A DNA stretch of 64,000 nt from Camelus bactrianus. Taxonomy: Eukaryota > Chordata > Mammalia > Artiodactyla > Camelidae. The translations under genes were made by a program, and so were the position numbers. The stretch covers positions 23,647,501 to 23,711,500 of the forward strand of contig NC_133548.1 of NCBI RefSeq assembly GCF_048773025.1, given 5' to 3'. The notes below the pieces were generated by a model. That model was not told the origin of the DNA. It ran no database searches and was given only the letters and a program-made list of their open reading frames with translations. Of this stretch, positions 47,829 through 59,800 are shown piece by piece. Position 1 is the first letter of the stretch. Each line of letters begins with the position of its first letter.

Positions 47829-50800
47829 CTGTAACAGAGGACATTGCGTAAGATGGCTGGAGACGGAGGCTGGTGGGGGACTAACTGGCTGCGCGGCTTT
47901 ATCATGTTTGGGGACTTGAAATGCCTCACCTCATCGCTCGGCTGAGTTTTTCGTAGGTCATGCTGCTGTTGTTTTTCTTTTTCCCCCACAGCTGAGCCAC
48001 AGCCTCCGATTTCAAGAACCTGAAGATGCCCTCAGACCGGTCTTCCCACTTGATTAACCCCGGATTCTTGTCTGGGTTCAGCAGGATGTCGCGGATGAAC
48101 TCCCATAAGTGCGTCCCGCGGGGATCTGAGGCAAAGGAGGCAAAGGAGTGGAGTGAGGGTCCAAGGCACAGCAAAGAAGGGCCGGAGACGTGGACAGCTG
48201 AAGCATCTTCCATCAAGGAGGAGACAGTCAGTTCTTCCCTACCCACCTGTGATGCCAAATCACAGAATCCCCAAGTATTGGGTAGTTAAGAATGAACTAG
48301 CATCATTTTTTTATTGTACAGATCAGAAAGCTGAAGCATGGAGAATTTAACTGACTTGACCCAGGTCACATAGCTCACTAGTGGCAGAGCCAAGACAAGA
48401 GACTAAGGTCTCGGATCTCCTACGCGAGGGCGGAGTAGCTTCTAAAAATGGTTGACACATTGCTGGGGATTCATTTCAGCTTGTTACTTCCCAGGTGAGC
48501 AACTTTCAACCACTTTTATTTAGAACCTCAACCAAGTAAATGGCTGCCACCAGCAACTGTGCTTCAGCCAAATGCACATGGATAGGGTTCTAGGATTTTA
48601 ACTCCTAGGTTATATTGGGGTGGGGTCTTGCAGGGTTGAGGGGGCCAATTTGAAAATGAAACAGTGGCTTTAATAAGATTAGCAACCAAATTCAGTTCTA
48701 CCCCCACTGGACTTGTACAACTGCCTCCCCACACCCCACTTTGAGGGGTTGTGTTAATTCACTTCTGTGGGGTGACCTGGAGTAGCAGAGAGTAAAAATG
48801 TCCAACTCCCTTCAGTTTCCAGATTACACCATCTTGATTTCTTTCCATTCTCTGCCCCCCTCCAACTCCAGGTCGCTGACATCTCACACATTTCATAAGG
48901 TTTTATTATCTGGGTGCGGGAGGAGTACAGCTCTCAAAGAACACTATTGAATCTCAAGAACAATCACTTCTTGGAACAAGAACACCACAGAAGTAAGAAG
49001 CCAACATTCAGTCAAAGAGAAAAATAATCCACCTCAACTATTTTTTCCCGTCTTTCTCCTCTGCCCACCTTTCTTCCTGGAGGAAAGGAAATCGCTAACC
49101 CCATGCCTACCAGAAGTTCTTATTCCTTGGATGTCTCACTTTTGGAACAAATGTAACAGAATGAGGAGGAAATAGCCATTGGGGCTCCACTTTGAGAAAC
49201 AATGGTAGAAGGAGCTGCTTTGCCAACAAGTGGGGCCTCTTTCCCCCTCTACCCAGTCTGAGGTGAAGAAATGCAGGCAGCAGGCAGTGGCGATCTCTGC
49301 CTAAAAACGGGTGGCCTCTAGTCACTCTCCACTTGAGGGGAAGGGCTAGGAGCCGTCTGAAAGACGGCCAACTTACTGTGCTTTTTGGTGTGGGACTTTG
49401 TGGGGTGGTCTTGTTCCTTTTTCACATCAGGTGACTCTGCCAAAGAGAAAAAATGAGAACTGCTTAATTTACCTATTTCCTCCAGTTATCATCTTCATTC
49501 ATTCATCCACTCAGGTAATCAGCATTTATTGAGCACTTACTACATGTCTGGCACTGTTCAAGTATGTGGTCATGACCAAAGCCAAACAGAGATGGTAACT
49601 GCTCTGGGGAAAAAACTGCAGGATAAGAAACGGGAGTAGAATTGTGGAGATGGGAATAATTTACAATTGAATATAAGATGGTCACAGAAGATCTCTCTCA
49701 TAAGGGGACCAGAAGGATGTGAGGGAGACAGCTGTACAGAGAGTTTGTGGAAGAGCCTTCCAAGACTGAGAATAGTAAGTACAAAGGCCCTGGGGTTGGT
49801 GTGCACAGAATAGAAGGAAACCAATGTGGCTGTGAGCAAGGGGCAGAGGGTAGCAGCTGAGATTCCGATCACTAAGGCCTTGTAGGACTTTTTAAGGATT
49901 TTAGCTTTTATTCTGAGACAGATGGGAAGCCACTGAGAGATTTAGGTCATTGAAATGTTTTGTGGGGGTTTTTTTTGTTGTTGTTTTTTTACATAAGACA
50001 AAAATGTAAACATTTATAACAAAGAAAGATGACTTTTAAGCCAGAGGAGTGCCTTTTTTGGCATGCAAAGTTACATTTTAATCAGCCTGACAAAGGGGCC
50101 ATTGACTGTCTTGAGCTCAGTACAGGGCTGATGGAGGTGGACTATGGAAACACAGATTAGTTTAACAAATGACTCATTACGGTAACTCTTGTGACTGTCA
50201 CCAGAGGAGATGACAGAGGCAAATCTGTGAAATAAAACTTGTTAAAAAGAAAACTGAATGATATAGCAGTGTGTGTTGTGTGTGTGTGTGTGTGTGTGTA
50301 AGTGTGTGTGAGTGAGTGGGCACTTCCAGTGTCAGGAGGGCTAAAGCAGATCTTACCAAAAAATACCATAATAGACAACCTGCTGACTTTAATACAGAGC
50401 AGTCCCTAAATATAAGCCAGTCCTGGTAAGAAACTGTTTTCTGTGTGTGTGACATCAGGGCTTTCTAACATAGGGTTTGCTGACCCGTGGGTGGCCTTCA
50501 AGGGCATTTCAGACTGAATGAAACTACAGGCAAAGGAAGAGGTCTATAGCTTTCAAGACTGTCACGTGTGGTCCATTATTCAATAAACTTTGAACACCAG
50601 TGACTCCTGATGAAAATGGTAGAGAAGACCAGTTCCTGTTTCTTGAGCACTTACTATGTGCCAGGCCCTGTGGTCAGCACTTCACACGAGTCACCTTATT
50701 TGCTTCACACAATAACCCTATGAGGTAGGTACTCGTAAGATCCAAAGTTTACAGCTGGGGAGGATCTGAGACACAGAGAGGTCAAATGCCTTGTCTAAAG

Positions 50801-53800
50801 CCACACAGCCTGAAACAGGATACAAACAACAACAATTTGAACCCAGAGGTTTTACTCATAACTCATAACATAACGTTTCTATGCCATTTCCAAAGATGGT
50901 GCCACATAACAGCTTTCATACACGTCTTCCCTGCCAAGAATCAGGTTCAGTTCTGCAACAGTCCCGTTAGTGGGAAAGTAACTCCAGTACTCCAGTTTGA
51001 TAATTCTGTATTTCCCAGCACGCATGGACGCAGTCACCTATCTGATCGCCCAGACAGTCACAACTCAGAGATCCCAGCAGTCTGAAAGCCATGGTGGGAT
51101 GGAGGAGAGAAACTTAGTAAGATCTGGTTAGAAGAGAAACCTCTTCTTCTAGCTAAGATTTCCTGCGCCTGCCCGCCCACACTCCACATCGCCAGCAGGA
51201 GGGCCTGCACATGACTTGGATTTCTCTGAAACCTGGGAGAAGACATTCACAGGAAACGCAAGGAGACTCCGCTCTTGCTCCCTGTAGGTTTCAGAGTGAG
51301 GTTGCGACATCCCATCAGGATGTGACAATATTGCGACAGGTTGGCACCTACCCCAGTTTCCAAGTGATACATCACTCTGACAGGGCCACGTTGTTCTGCA
51401 GACAAAGAGTGGCATTTACCCAGCAGGCCACAAGCAAAGCTCGTTTTCAAATGGCATCCAGAAGGGGTGCGGGACCATTATCTCAGAGCCAGGGTTGAAT
51501 TCAGAAAAACCCAAGTGTCTCTCAGCTCACTGGCCTCAATTATTGTTTAGGGCTTCCAAGCTCAGTTACAATCAATTCCTTTGGGTATTAAGGTAACTTT
51601 ATGAGTAAAATGGAAACTTTGGACCCTCTCCCCAGAACAAGGCAGATATGTATACACTCGTGCAATTCTGTAAACAAATTCAAGAGTTTGTGGGTCACTT
51701 AGGAGCCCATGGGCTCCAGATTAAGAACCTCCACACTGGCTAGACCACGAAGAAATTTCCTCTTTGAGATCTCAGCCATTTATCCAAACTAGACTTCCAT
51801 CCAGCTTAGGAATGAGCACCACCCCCCACCAAAATTCAGTAAATAAAAATATTTCCATCATCAATTGTATGTAAGAATGTGTAGCCAAAGGCAAAAGAAA
51901 ACTCAGATTTCTTCCAGCTTCTTCTTGCCATCCCCAGTGCATGGGGAGCCAAGCTGTGGAATCCCCAATCTGCCACAGCTCTAAAGTCTTTTGATCTGAA
52001 ACCTCACCTTACTATGATGGCCTCTCTCCGTGTGTCTTCCTTTTGCCTCAGAATAAAAGTCAAAACCTTTGAAGTCCACCCTTGTGGTTAAGTGATTCAT
52101 TCCTATAAAATAATGGCTTGCTCTGGGGAAGTTGTCCAGCTTGGCTTTCTCTCACTCCGCCCCCAGGCACCTCAGGCCAAGGTCCAGTCCGGGCAGGGGC
52201 AGCACCAAGGCATGAGTTTATGATGAGTTCCAGAGCATGACTTCAGCTAAGCTGCTTCTCAAGAAGCAAAGATTAGAAGCATTTGCATATGATTCAGCTG
52301 TGAGCCATTTCTTTACGGGATATACAAATTTCAGTGTTATAATAGAGCATGCCACCCTTGCTCTAGGCTTGGCAAGTCAGTGGATAAACACATCAAGCCC
52401 GAGCTGGCGTGACTGGCGGGGGACTATCGGGCACATCAGGAACACTGGCAGCCATTTTCTGAACCGGGCTGATGACAAAGCAATCAAAACACAGCCCGCT
52501 TCCCCGCCTGTGTTTATCAGCCAGGGCATCAGTTTATGTGTGGCCTCGCCTCGCCTCGGCACAGCTTGTAACTTGCGTTAAAACATACAAAGATACTTCA
52601 CTGCACTCAGTTTCATGGGAGCTGGGAATCCAAAGATGCAGGCAAATGACCAAGGTCTTTTTGGGGGGTGGGGGGTGTTCTGCTCCCATCCAGTAGAGAC
52701 TGAACTGTTGTGAAAGGAATTCATCTTTACAAGGATGTAATTAACTGTCCGACTTGGAGGGCCGTTCCTCCAAAGAATTTACCAACCCAGACACTGAATT
52801 GATTCTGATAGGGGTCCTGGATGGCTTGTCTCATGTTCCAGCCTATGTTACAACCACAGGATAGGAATCTGGGGCAAGGACTTCAAGAATCAAGGCAAGT
52901 GAGGAAGAGCAGATTTGTAAAGCCCATTTTTTGTTTTGTTTTGTATTTGGGGAGAGGGAGGGATTTGGGTTTATTTATTTATTTATTTAATGGAGGTACT
53001 GGGAGTTGAACCCAGGACCTCATGCATGCTAAGTAGGCACTCTACCACTGAGCTACACCCTCCCTCGTAAAGCCCATTTTAAGAAGGACTATTCAAAGTA
53101 GACGAGATGGATTCAGGAGGCAGTGAGTTCCCTGTTACTGCAAATATGAAAGCAGACATTGGCCCCTAAGGATTCTGAGACTCTAGAAGGTGAGTTCAGG
53201 ACACAGAAGAGAGAAGGGTGGCCTGGCTGTGAGGGCGGCAGAGCTGTGACTATGGTTTTTCGTTTCCCAGGTGCCTCAAGACCTAACAACCCCTGAGGCT
53301 CAGGAAATGGTTGGTTCAGCTTTATTCTTAGTTGGAATCCTTTGCCCTAAGCCAAAGACCCAGGGACATGAGAGGTGACACCTTAGGAAGTGTGAGAGGA
53401 ATTTAGAGGGTGACTAGAGTGGTTTCCTCAGCTCTGAAAACCTCCGTCTTGACTGGGTGGCAACAACTGCCATGGAATTTTTACCCCAATTGGCTCAGCT
53501 CCCCCAGAATGGCAAATCCACCGCAGAACCTTTCCAGTGTTTGATCCATTTCCTAATTTCAGCAAATACTTAGAGTGACACAAAATGCTACGGGCCTCTT
53601 GCGGGGGAGTGGGGGGGGGGGGAGTAGAGAAATGAATTGGCCTCTGTCTTAACCTCAGTTCCAGATGCATTTATACTGGCTCCCAGCCCTGCCTCATTCA
53701 AGCGGCTTGACCAGAACAAAACCTCAAACCAAGAGCTTTCATTATTTCACTTCTCAAAAACACCCTCAAAAAAAACAAAAAGAACATAAAAAAAAGTTTA

Positions 53801-56800
53801 AAAAAAAAGTGAAAAGTCTGAATGCTATCTAATACAATTAATTTAAATAAAAAAAAAAAGAGGGAGGAAGGGTTGTTGTTTGATTCCATGCTTTCATTCA
53901 CAAACACTCTTTTAAATCCCAGTTCTGAAGCTGCCCTAAATTCAGTTCCAGGAAAAGACAGATTCACTTGTGACAAGTCTAAGCTCCATTTCACAGACCC
54001 AAAATGATCCACAAATTCGCATCCAGATCAAGGGACAACACTCAACCCTCTGTTCACCTCCCCAGCACGCTCATTCCTACCAACGTACCTATTTGTGAGC
54101 GGACGAGGGGAAATGTGATCTAAATACAACCTGAAAGCCCCTCTCCCAGATTCCCAACAGACCAACCGTCTCACCCAGGGGAACCTTGAGTCAGGCAGAG
54201 CCCCCAGATGCATCCAATCTTAACCAAATACAACCACTGTGAACATAATTCATAAAGTGCAGGTGGTCTGACCAATGAGAGAGTCCTGCTGAGCCATCAG
54301 GGTCAGACTTAAAAGCTGACCTACGATTCCCAGGGTTCTAGAAATTTTCAGTTGCTACCTCTCCACCCAGAGACCATCATCACCGAGTCACTGACCTCTG
54401 AATCCCACTGTTAGCCATTCTTCCTCTAAAGCCAAAGACAGCTTATTGAAAAGTAAATATAGCCTTCTCCCCATAAGTATGACTAATTTCACCAGATAAT
54501 TTCCCCAAACCAAGTTTTTTTTTTTTTTAATTGAAAGGAGTATTTTTGTTGTCACAAGAGAGTGACTTGGTTTCACTTGTTGTCTTCGAGAGTGACAAGG
54601 AGACAAACACTTTTCCTAGAGGCATCCTTGCTGGTCATTTTCAATGTACAAATATAGGGTCAAAAGCAGACTTTTTATAAATAGTAATTCTGTTCCTTTC
54701 CTAGCCTTTCAATGAGAAAGACTCCAGCAAAGTGGAAACGTAGGTCATTGGTGATTCTCAGTGAGCAATTGCATGAGGCACACTCAGCCTCGGGCGTCAG
54801 GGCAACTTACCAACAGGAAGGTGACCCGTGGTTGTCATGGAGATCTGGGCCCGGCAAAAAGTTTTGCTGTCCAACAGATCTGTGGCGATGAAAAGATAAA
54901 GGACATTAAGAGCCCCCTCCTTACCATATACCTTTTTGGCAGTTAGAAAAACAATAAAAATGTAAAAGGGTTTTAAGTGTTGGGGAGTTAGTTACCTACT
55001 GTGCTACCATAGTTGGTGTCATATAAATAGTTTTCTTCTTTCCAGGTGTTCATGAGGGAAGGGTCTACAAAGGACAGAAAACGGGAATGTCAGCAACCAT
55101 CTTCCCCAGGTAGGGCATTTGCCTTTTCTAACTCACTGTTCAGCAAGAGGTGTGGGGAAAGGGAGTGGTTCTCAGAGAGAGAAGATTCTGCTTCAGCCAC
55201 ATGTCACTTTATAATCATGTTACCCCATTTTTATTCCTGTATCCTGGGGAGATGGACTTTCTAGGAGTTCTACACCTGTTGCATTTTTAGGGAAGTCAAA
55301 GAAGGTACAGCAGTGGGATCCTGTCCTAGACCTAGGATGCTTTCCTGGGGATTTTCCCAGTCTACACTTAGCGGGGGGAAGGTTCAGGAGCTTCGTCTTG
55401 TCTTGCATTTTACTGTATTATCACCAGAAGATTTTTATACTAGTAGAAAAAAATGGGGAGGGACAGATAAAGTCATGCTTAATGAGTATCTTTTCCTAGT
55501 GATATCTTCCTGGGAGAATTAAGAATGCTTCTTTCAGAAAAAGTCTGCTCAGTCTTATATCACAGTGTCTTCGTTGCTGAAATCCAGAGAGAATCTCAAG
55601 TTGGGTGACAGTCCCCTCCCTCTGAGATTTCTCCAGTATGCTTAAGGGATGACATAAAATTTTCAAAACAAAATTAAGGAGACATGGAGGAGAGTGTTTC
55701 CGAATCAAATCCTCTCTCTCCCTCTCTCTCTCTCTCTGTGTCTCTCTCCAGTGTGCTGGGTAAGCATGTCTCAGTCCAATCAACTCTTCAAATTTCTGAT
55801 TCAAAGAAGACTTCCCTCCACCTACCCCAAATGAAGCCCCTGACTTCTACATTTTCCCCCTCCTCTGGGCTGGTCTCCAGCAGAAGCATCTTCTTTCCTG
55901 GCTGGCCAAGAGCTGTAAGACCTGGCCAGGGCTGTCACCTCATCCCCACCAAGAATTTCCTGTGTTCCCCTCTTCACACATAGAGGCTACTCTCAGCCCT
56001 CTCCTGCTCGCATCTGAATTTCAGGGCTGGGGTGGTAAGCCACCAGCCAAGTTTCATTTTGTTTTTACAGCATAAACGGTATAAAACCTGACTCACTGGC
56101 TAAGTCGTCCTGTTTACGACAGAGGGATTTAGCTGGTATTTTAACTAATAGCTACGTGTTTGGGCACCCCAAGCCCAATCTCTTGGGGTTACACCCTCTC
56201 TCCTTGTTGGGTCATCTCGTACACCTGTTGTTGTCTCTGAAAACAAACTGAACCAAAGAGGTTTGGGGGTGTTGTTCCCTGTGCGAGCCTCCTCTCCCAT
56301 CCTCCCTGGGTGGACCGTCTTCCCCACCCTTCAGCTCACCTTTTCGGAACTGGCAACACGAGAATGTCTAGATGGTCCAGGAGGAACTGTCAAGTATTTG
56401 GGATCTCTCCAGTACCACCCTGGCTCCTCCAGTGGGGCTATCTGTCTGGTCGGTGGTGGGGGTTGGGGGCGGTAGGGGTGGGGGCACCATCCTCTCAGCC
56501 AAGTCCTGTGACCGCCTCTAAGGCAGCCAGGCCCTTGAAGCACAGACTACCTGGGTAGCTCAGCCCCTGGTCTCTGGGGGGAAGGGCAGGACTAGACAAA
56601 CCTAATTAACATGCTTAGCAGCTATTGTTTTTTCTTTAATAATGGGAGACCAGCCCCCTTATAAAAGAGCACATAACTCTGTGGGGCCCATTTCTGCCCT
56701 CAGTGACTCACCAGTCACCCCAGGTCAAATTCTGTTCTTGGTGACTGGCACGCAACCCTCAGGGAGGCCTGTAGCCAGCTCGGTGGTTGGCCCGTGTGGC

Positions 56801-59800
56801 CCGCATTCTCACCGATGTGGACATGGGGAGCGACCCTGGAGCAGTGGCAGATACACAGTTTTATCGTGGCCAGTGGACTTGGGGGGGACTTGGCAGAGCT
56901 CTCCCTAGACTGAGAGCTCATAGGCCGAAGGAGCTATGACTGGTACAAGGCTCTGTGCACACACTCTCCAGGCAGTTACCGTGCCCTGCAAGTCCCCAGG
57001 GGACACAGAAAACCCCAGCAGAGAGACTGGGACAGAGGAAGCGGGGATGATTAGGCAGACGAAGGAGAACAAAAATGAATGTAGCTACCCTGGGACTGCA
57101 GACCCTCCTTGGAGCTCAGAATCGTGGCTTCTGTCTAAAAGTGCAGGAGTTGATTCCACAGCTGCCTTTGGACATCCCTACAGAAACTCCAAGTTCCCTC
57201 AAAACTATGGTAACAATAACACCAAGTCTGAATCTTTCTCCTCCTTGTGAAACACGCCGCAGCCAAGGGAGGAGGGGGAGAGTAGACTCTGACCCCTTCC
57301 TCTTCGCTCCCCTTGCTTCTCCTAACCTGGCCAAGTCCGGTCCCCTGACTCTCCTGGTAATGAGAAGGAAGCCCACTTAGACTCTCTGGGTTTTTTTCTG
57401 GCTCCTGAATCAGAGCCTGGATGCTACCCTGACCACCCATGGGGAGCAGAGGAGTGTGGGCAGAATTTGGCTCACCATCAGCAGGCTAGAAATCAGAATT
57501 AGTTGGCAGTCACCAGTCCCAAGGACAAGGAACTGGGCTCATGGCGGGGTGGCCCATCGGAGACAGAGGGGAAGCAGCATCCCTGGGTTTCCTGCCAAAA
57601 CCCTGACTCCGCCCTGCTCCCACACTGCCCCTCACACTCCCTCCCACTCCTCCTCCCCAGGTCTTCGCCTACCAAGGTGGCTCCCTCCATCTGCCACTAC
57701 TCACCAGTTTGTTCTGTCTTGACAATGACATTGTGTGTGGACTGGAACAGATCACTGCTGCACTGGCCTGTGAAGGACAGATTGGGAAGGTCAAAGTGGG
57801 CCCACGCGGAGCCCAAACGTGATGCTTAACCAAGGGCGAAGCTGGCTTCTTGGAAAAGCTTCTGCCAATCCCACTGCCTAATCACTTCTCTTTGCTTCTG
57901 GGAGAGGGCTTCCCTCTCTGCATCTACAAACTCAAGCCTAGAATCCCGGGTCCAGAAAATCAGTAGCTAGGATACTCATATCAGATGGAAATATTTGGCC
58001 TTCTATAGAGAAGACACCCAGTATGGTGGAAATAAAAGTTCAGAAGTCAGAAGACCAGTTTTTCCACTAACAGCTGCAAGGCACTTGAGCTATCTGGGTC
58101 TTGGTTTCCCCATCTGTAAATTTAGGGGATTAAACTGGATAAAGTCATTAGATGGCCTCTGAGGTGCTTTCCCATACTAAGACCTGCTACAAAATGAAAA
58201 CAAAAATACAAGGAAAACCTTCTTGATTCTTCTTTGAGCTTAAATTGAAACAAACCCCTTTTTGATTAGATCCAATCTAAGAGATAACATTTGGATCAAT
58301 GCGGTGATTCTTCCCTTATTTATGCATTGCAACTTCTCTTTAGATGTATCCTGTACAAAAGCACATATACACATGTGACTTTTTCCTCCCCAGCCAGATT
58401 GTAAATATCTCAGGTGTAGAAGTCATGCTTTAAGCTCTCTGACCTTCAGTTTTCCCAAATGAAAACTGCACCTGTCAAATAGAGGCAATATTTATTTTCT
58501 CATAAGGCCACCAAATGAAATGACTCACTTAGAGTCCTTGTATAGGTAAAGACTCAGCAAATATAAGTTAACAGAATGTCTACAAAAAGGCAAACAACGC
58601 AACAAAAGTGAAAAATCGGGTCATCAGGCATTCAGAGGCACCAGGAGCATGCAGCAGGGCCAAATGAGCCATGGACGGTCAGAGATGGACGGTCACAGAT
58701 GGCCACATCATCTCCCAGGCCTCCCTGCCTTAAGCTTCAATCAGGGCAAAGCTTTAAAGGAGAAGATTTAATTGGAGGTAGGGAGGGAAATATTTTTAAT
58801 TCTTCAAGGGTAAGTGTCTCTTTCTGAAGATTCCTGGGGGTTATTTATAGAGCTTTGTTTGGTTTGGTTCTAGTTAAAAAAAAAAAAAAAAGAGTAACCA
58901 CCTCTGTGAGGTGGGTGGGAAGTAGGGAGTGCCCAGGAGCTGAATGAGGTCATCCCAAAAGGCCACTGCGCTGCCAGCTCCGTGGCCAGACATTGGGTCC
59001 GCCTCAGTGTCGACAGCAGCTGTCAGGATCTGAATCTGGTTCATGGCCCTGGAGCTCATGCTTCCCAAAGCGCCAGCCACATGCCCAAACACAGGTTCTC
59101 TTCAACAGACATGCCCATTCTGATGTAGACAGGCCAGCTCTCTTTTCCCACGTATCACTGCTTTCCAAAACAATTCTCAGAGAAGCTGGGTTTTTTATAG
59201 CCATTATCGGAAGAAACTCGGGCCAGGGTCAAAGACATCCTGCAAGATGAGTTGTCTCCCCTACCAGGTCTTGCAAGCCAGTTTAGGAAGAGTGCGTGTG
59301 TGAATAAACTATCGCTGAGGGACAGCCTTTGAAGGGTACCTGTCTGTGTGCTACGTGAGGCCTCAGGAGAGACATCTGGGGCTCGAGGCAGCACCAATTC
59401 CAGAAATCACTGCAGAAACATCCCAAACATGTCCAGACTGTTGGTTCTAACCCTTTGTTTTCTATTTAGGACCTTTTAAGAATCTGCTGAAATACCATAA
59501 GCTTTCTCCCCTCCCAAAAAACAAACTAGATCTAATTTTGCCTATTTTCTTACCACGCTTAGGTCCCATCTTAAGAACTTAGGTATAGAAGGTTAAAAAA
59601 AAAAAAAAAAAAAAACAAAGCCATGATGATCTAACAAGCAAGTGATTGGGAATTAAACAATTGAACCCTGTGTTTCCAAGAGAAAGAAGAGGTCTTCTGA
59701 GAGCAGCAAGTATTCTGTGAATAACCAGCTCGCCCTTGTCTCCTTGAAAATTAACCATAAGGAGAGAATTAAATTACGCTGGCTTTGTATGGGATTAGAC

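Noticed and set aside
52965-53066. A tRNA gene suggested by A and B boxes
   Set aside because: It lacks a full cloverleaf, has an A-rich tail and target duplications, and matches the camelid SINE family.
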